This document shows positions 6,034-8,368 of a stretch of 8,368 nt of DNA, one piece after another. Every line of letters starts with the position of its first letter. Positions within the stretch are counted from its first letter, which is position 1. The notes below the pieces were generated by a model that saw nothing but the letters and a program-made list of their open reading frames with translations, was not told the DNA's origin and made no database searches. The stretch covers positions 1 through 8,368 of the forward strand of contig JAHIST010000072.1 in assembly GCA_018818145.1 (NCBI GenBank), given 5' to 3'. The position numbers were made by a program, and so were the translations under genes. This DNA is from Patescibacteria group bacterium (lineage in GTDB: Bacteria; Patescibacteriota; Minisyncoccia; Portnoybacterales; GWB1-42-6).

Positions 6034-6041
6034 AAACGTTT

Positions 6042-6791
6042 TTATATTTTAAACATCTTCCAAATCACCAACTTTATTTTAACAAATTTTTCCAAAATTT
6101 TAAAAAGCGGGCTTTTGCGAAAATAAGTGTATTCATTAATGAGCTCGCCGTGAAAAGAGGACTTGAATTCGGCTATGCCCGATTTGTCTGCTGAATCAAG
6201 ATTAATTGAGCCCAAGTCCATCCACTGGTAATTGCGCTGCCGGCCGTAGCTACAAGCCTCATAAATCAGGCGGCGGCTGGCGCAGGCAATCCAGCGGTAG
6301 AATTTTTTGTCGTTGGTCTTAAGCCGGACAGAACAGATAGAGCGCGCTCGAAGATAGGGAAATTCATCCAGACAAAACACCAAAGAAATCGGCTGATTTT
6401 TGAAATAAGCCAAAAAAGGCAAAAAATGTGCCATCTCGCCACGGTCAAAAGGCACGCGGTCTTGGCCATATTCAAAATCTTTATAAAGCTTATACGCGTC
6501 TTCAAAACATTCTTTGCCGACGATAAATTTAAAATCTGGCTCATTGAAAGTCCTGTTAATCTGATTGCGAGTTGAGGAGTTGAAATCTAATAAAATTTCC
6601 CTCGGTTCTTTATCTAAATAAATCACCGGCGTCTTCTTGGGCGTCACTTCAAAATCGGACAAATCAAATTTCTGATACGTCAAAATCGTCAGCGCGGAAT
6701 ATTTTTTCTGCGCTGCCAGCTTCAAAGCCAGCTCGTCGTCAAAAGCGATTGACGCTGTTTTAAAAAATAATTTTTTTGATTCCTGTATCAT
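6042..6791 (-). CDS. GNAT/FemAB-like acyltransferase (Acetyltransf_6-type)
   Basis: The 249-residue protein resembles the BioF2-like or FemAB-like branch of the GNAT superfamily. Evidence includes the substrate-side segment STRNQINR (73-80), the central strand with LVFCLDEFPYLRA (137-149), and the late DLGSINLDSADKSGIAEFK (192-210) followed by FHGELI (213-218). The latter matches the usual end of this family, where FK precedes a short Gly-containing strand. Relatives add acetyl, fatty acyl or aminoacyl groups to sugars, peptidoglycan or polysaccharides. There is no signal peptide, and the C-terminal 25 residues are basic and hydrophobic, suggesting membrane contact. Its ATG overlaps the TGA of the deacetylase gene (ATGA), so the two are probably translated together and may act on the same amino-sugar, one removing and one adding an acyl group. 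The donor and acceptor are unknown, and family assignment rests on motif recall. Confidence 0.7.
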   Translation of the reverse strand: MIQESKKLFFKTASIAFDDELALKLAAQKKYSALTILTYQKFDLSDFEVTPKKTPVIYLDKEPREILLDFNSSTRNQINRTFNEPDFKFIVGKECFEDAYKLYKDFEYGQDRVPFDRGEMAHFLPFLAYFKNQPISLVFCLDEFPYLRARSICSVRLKTNDKKFYRWIACASRRLIYEACSYGRQRNYQWMDLGSINLDSADKSGIAEFKSSFHGELINEYTYFRKSPLFKILEKFVKIKLVIWKMFKI

Positions 6792-7693
6792 ATAAATTTT
6801 TTTATGGCAACCGACAACGGGTAATAAATCCCCAACTTTAATCTAAAAATAATCATATCGTCATCCGGGTCAACGGAAATCCTTTTAAGGCACAGTAAAT
6901 CGGGATTTTTGTTTACACCTTTTCGCGTGGTCACGGCTGTTTGAAAGCCGGCTTTTTTGGCCAGCTCAACGCTTAGCTCGCTGTATTTACCGTGAGGATA
7001 AGAAAGAGCGGTAACGTTTTGACGAAGCTTTTGTTCAATTTCCTTTTTAGACTCTCGCAATTCTCCTAAAAGTTCTCCTTCTCCCATTTCATCAAAATCC
7101 GTATGGGTCACGCCATGACTGCCGTAATCAAAAACATCAACGGCTTTGAGCATTTGCTCCCAGTCCATAAAAATTTTGGGCAGCGGATTTTTAAATTTGG
7201 AAAATATCGCGGCCAGCTGCCTTTGTCTTTGGGCCAGCGGCAAATCCTTCAGGCGCCAAATTAATTTTTCGGTCTCTTGGCTTGCGCCTTTCAAATATCT
7301 TAGTTTTATCGTCCATAAAATATCCTTCTGACTAATCAAATCGGTTGTCAAAAATACCGTTGCTCTGACTTCCCGCGCTTTCAAAATCGGCCGGGCAATT
7401 AAAAAATTATCTTCAAATCCGTCGTCAAAAAAAATCGCGATTCCCTCTTTTGTTCCCCGGGCAATATCGTCAAAATTGATTATACGATATTTATTTTTAA
7501 GATAGCTTATCTGCTTGGCAAAAATTTCTTTGGCAACCGCCAGCATCGCGTAATTTTGGCTGTCTTGCGGCCCGGCCGGAACGCTGTGGTAGCCGACCAG
7601 TATTAATCTGGGGCCGGAAAACAAATTATAAATAAAATTCAGGCCGGAAAAATAAACCAGATACCAAAAGATTTTCTTAATAATTTTTCTCAT
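6788..7693 (-). CDS. Polysaccharide deacetylase (NodB/CE4 fold)
   Basis: The 301-residue protein shows the NodB domain motifs in order: ILVGYHSV (31-38), FFDDGF (88-93) with the catalytic and metal-binding Asp pair 90/91, SHGVTH (192-197) with the metal-binding His193 and His197, and SYPHGKY (231-237). The family removes acetyl groups from N- or O-acetylated sugars in chitin, peptidoglycan or exopolysaccharide, using a divalent metal. The stretch between the first and second motifs (about 125-185) is longer than in compact CE4 enzymes. Residues 8-25 are hydrophobic and may be a membrane-associated segment, but no clear cleavable signal is present. The start at the ATG near 7693 is chosen because the in-frame 82-codon extension would overlap the glycosyltransferase gene and reads as basic, non-conserved sequence. 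It overlaps that gene by 17 nt and leads into the acyltransferase gene by ATGA. Confidence 0.87.
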   Translation of the reverse strand: MRKIIKKIFWYLVYFSGLNFIYNLFSGPRLILVGYHSVPAGPQDSQNYAMLAVAKEIFAKQISYLKNKYRIINFDDIARGTKEGIAIFFDDGFEDNFLIARPILKAREVRATVFLTTDLISQKDILWTIKLRYLKGASQETEKLIWRLKDLPLAQRQRQLAAIFSKFKNPLPKIFMDWEQMLKAVDVFDYGSHGVTHTDFDEMGEGELLGELRESKKEIEQKLRQNVTALSYPHGKYSELSVELAKKAGFQTAVTTRKGVNKNPDLLCLKRISVDPDDDMIIFRLKLGIYYPLSVAIKKFI

Positions 7694-8368
7694 ATATTTT
7701 TTTGATGAAATCGGCAATTTTTTGCGCCCGTTTTTCCCAAGTGTACTGGCCCGCCTCGCGCAATGCCTGACTGACAATTTTTTTTGATAATTCTTTATCC
7801 TGATAAATCTGCGCAGTCTTTTGCGCCCAGTCGCCGGACTCATTTTGCGCCAGCAGACAATTTTCGCGATCGCGCAAAATTTCCATGATTGCCTGGGCTC
7901 GACAAGCCACGATGGGCCGGCCGGCCGCCAGATATTCAATCATTTTAGTCGGCGAATTGCCGGGCCGGCCGCCCGCACATGGAACCACTAAAATATCAAA
8001 AGAATTCAGAAACGCCGGAATGTATTGACGCGCCTGCCAAGGCAGCAAAATAACGCGACTCTCGTTTATTCCCTCCTTTTTTGCTATGGCCTTTAAAAAC
8101 GCTGTTTCGTTGTTTTTGTCACCCACGCCGACAAAATAAAATTCTTCAGGCAGAAACTTGAGCGAGCGCACTATCTCTTCCAGGCCGTAGCTGTCGCCCA
8201 GATTGGTTTTAATCATATTGCCGGCATAGCCTATCAAAATTTTATTATCGGGCAAATTCAGCGCGCGCCGGTCCGAAATCAGATTTTCATAATCCGATAT
8301 CTCAATGCCCGAACAGAAAACCGTAATTATATTTTTGTTCAACCGTAAATAATAATTTTGCAGAGCGC
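7677..8368 (-). CDS. GT4-like glycosyltransferase, C-terminal part (5' end off the window)
   Basis: This is the C-terminal, donor-binding half of a GT-B fold enzyme of the GT4 (Glycos_transf_1) type. Seen here are CSGIE followed by a spacer and ILIGYAGNM (new-domain strand), VGVGDKN, VILLPWQ, the LVVPCAGG segment, and the characteristic NSPTKMIEYLAAGRPIVA donor-site stretch that places a Glu before the nucleotide-sugar-binding loop, followed by IMEIL and a late Ala/Lys-rich helix. Family members transfer a sugar from a nucleotide donor to a growing glycan in the cytoplasm. The frame stays open to the window edge with no stop between 8343 and 8368, so an internal TTG at 8342 is not taken as the start. 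It ends at a TAA overlapping the deacetylase start by 17 nt. The sugar and linkage are unknown. Confidence 0.85.
   Translation of the reverse strand, partial: ALQNYYLRLNKNIITVFCSGIEISDYENLISDRRALNLPDNKILIGYAGNMIKTNLGDSYGLEEIVRSLKFLPEEFYFVGVGDKNNETAFLKAIAKKEGINESRVILLPWQARQYIPAFLNSFDILVVPCAGGRPGNSPTKMIEYLAAGRPIVACRAQAIMEILRDRENCLLAQNESGDWAQKTAQIYQDKELSKKIVSQALREAGQYTWEKRAQKIADFIKKIYEKNY

Larger units (their letters stand above)
5809..6041. other. 233-nt non-coding gap within the cluster
   Basis: This is the only sizeable gap between genes in the window. It separates the acyltransferase gene from the zinc-ribbon methyltransferase gene and holds two hairpins (6006-6033 and 5890-5950). On the minus strand it is AT-rich on both sides of the hairpins. 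A weak promoter-like TTGCGC and TAATTT pair, 17 bases apart, can be found about 20 bases before the methyltransferase start, but it matches the consensus poorly and I do not call it. The gap is a plausible place for a promoter or for transcript attenuation. No small open reading frame of merit was seen. Confidence 0.6.

Noticed and set aside
5898..6194. 98-codon plus-strand open frame across the gap
   Set aside because: It begins inside the G-C-rich hairpin and runs antisense into the acyltransferase gene; the translation looks random.
6266..6544. 92-codon minus-strand open frame
   Set aside because: It is an alternative frame inside the acyltransferase gene, whose own frame carries the recognised motifs.
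7694..7939. In-frame N-terminal extension of the deacetylase
   Set aside because: These 82 codons lie inside the glycosyltransferase gene in another frame and show no family similarity. The NodB protein starts naturally at the ATG near 7693.
7914..7975. Repeated GGCCGGCC-like strings
   Set aside because: They fall in codons for two Gly-Arg-Pro stretches of the glycosyltransferase and are explained by coding sequence.
1..8368. CRISPR array, insertion sequence or phage genes
   Set aside because: No regularly spaced direct repeats, transposase or integrase motifs were found on either strand.

Overview
The window (AT-rich, roughly 40% GC by eye) is part of a cell-surface polysaccharide or glycolipid gene cluster. 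Every protein gene lies on the minus strand, so transcription runs from high to low coordinates and ends next to tRNA sequences at the low end. Several traits suggest a small-genome, gene-dense bacterium, possibly of the Patescibacteria (CPR) type: tight packing, three ATGA start/stop overlaps, AT-rich sequence before the start codons with no clear Shine-Dalgarno motif, and hairpin-forming intergenic DNA. No ribosomal or phylogenetic marker is present, so this assignment is weak.

Layout in transcription order. (1) 8368-7677: C-terminal half of a GT4-like glycosyltransferase, running off the window edge. (2) 7693-6788: NodB-type polysaccharide deacetylase, overlapping the glycosyltransferase by 17 nt. 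(3) 6791-6042: GNAT/FemAB-like acyltransferase, joined to the deacetylase by ATGA. (4) 6041-5809: a 233-nt gap with two strong hairpins, the only real break in the run and a possible site for a second promoter. (5) 5808-4768: zinc-ribbon SAM methyltransferase. (6) 4751-3849: APH/choline-kinase-fold phosphotransferase. (7) 3840-2899: DPM1/GtrB-like polyprenyl-phosphate glycosyltransferase with two membrane segments. (8) 2887-1040: AsnB-type glutamine amidotransferase. (9) 1043-360: a second SAM methyltransferase, joined by ATGA. (10) 363-172: a 63-residue basic protein of unknown function, also joined by ATGA. (11) Two adjacent hairpins at 113-181. (12) A 3' tRNA-Met(CAU) fragment at 117-63 with no recognisable 5' half. 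(13) The 5' end of another tRNA at 20-1, leaving the window.

Together the proteins supply sugar transfer (GT4), sugar loading onto a lipid carrier (GtrB-like GT2), and decoration of a glycan by deacetylation, acylation, phosphorylation, methylation and amidation. No flippase, polymerase or export gene is seen, so the window is an internal or terminal section of a larger locus. The points most worth checking are the truncated tRNA-Met, which could mark an integration or rearrangement boundary of the cluster; the adjacent methyltransferase and kinase genes, which recall a split form of the WbdD chain-capping enzyme; and the hairpin elements. I see no clear evidence for a wholly new system.
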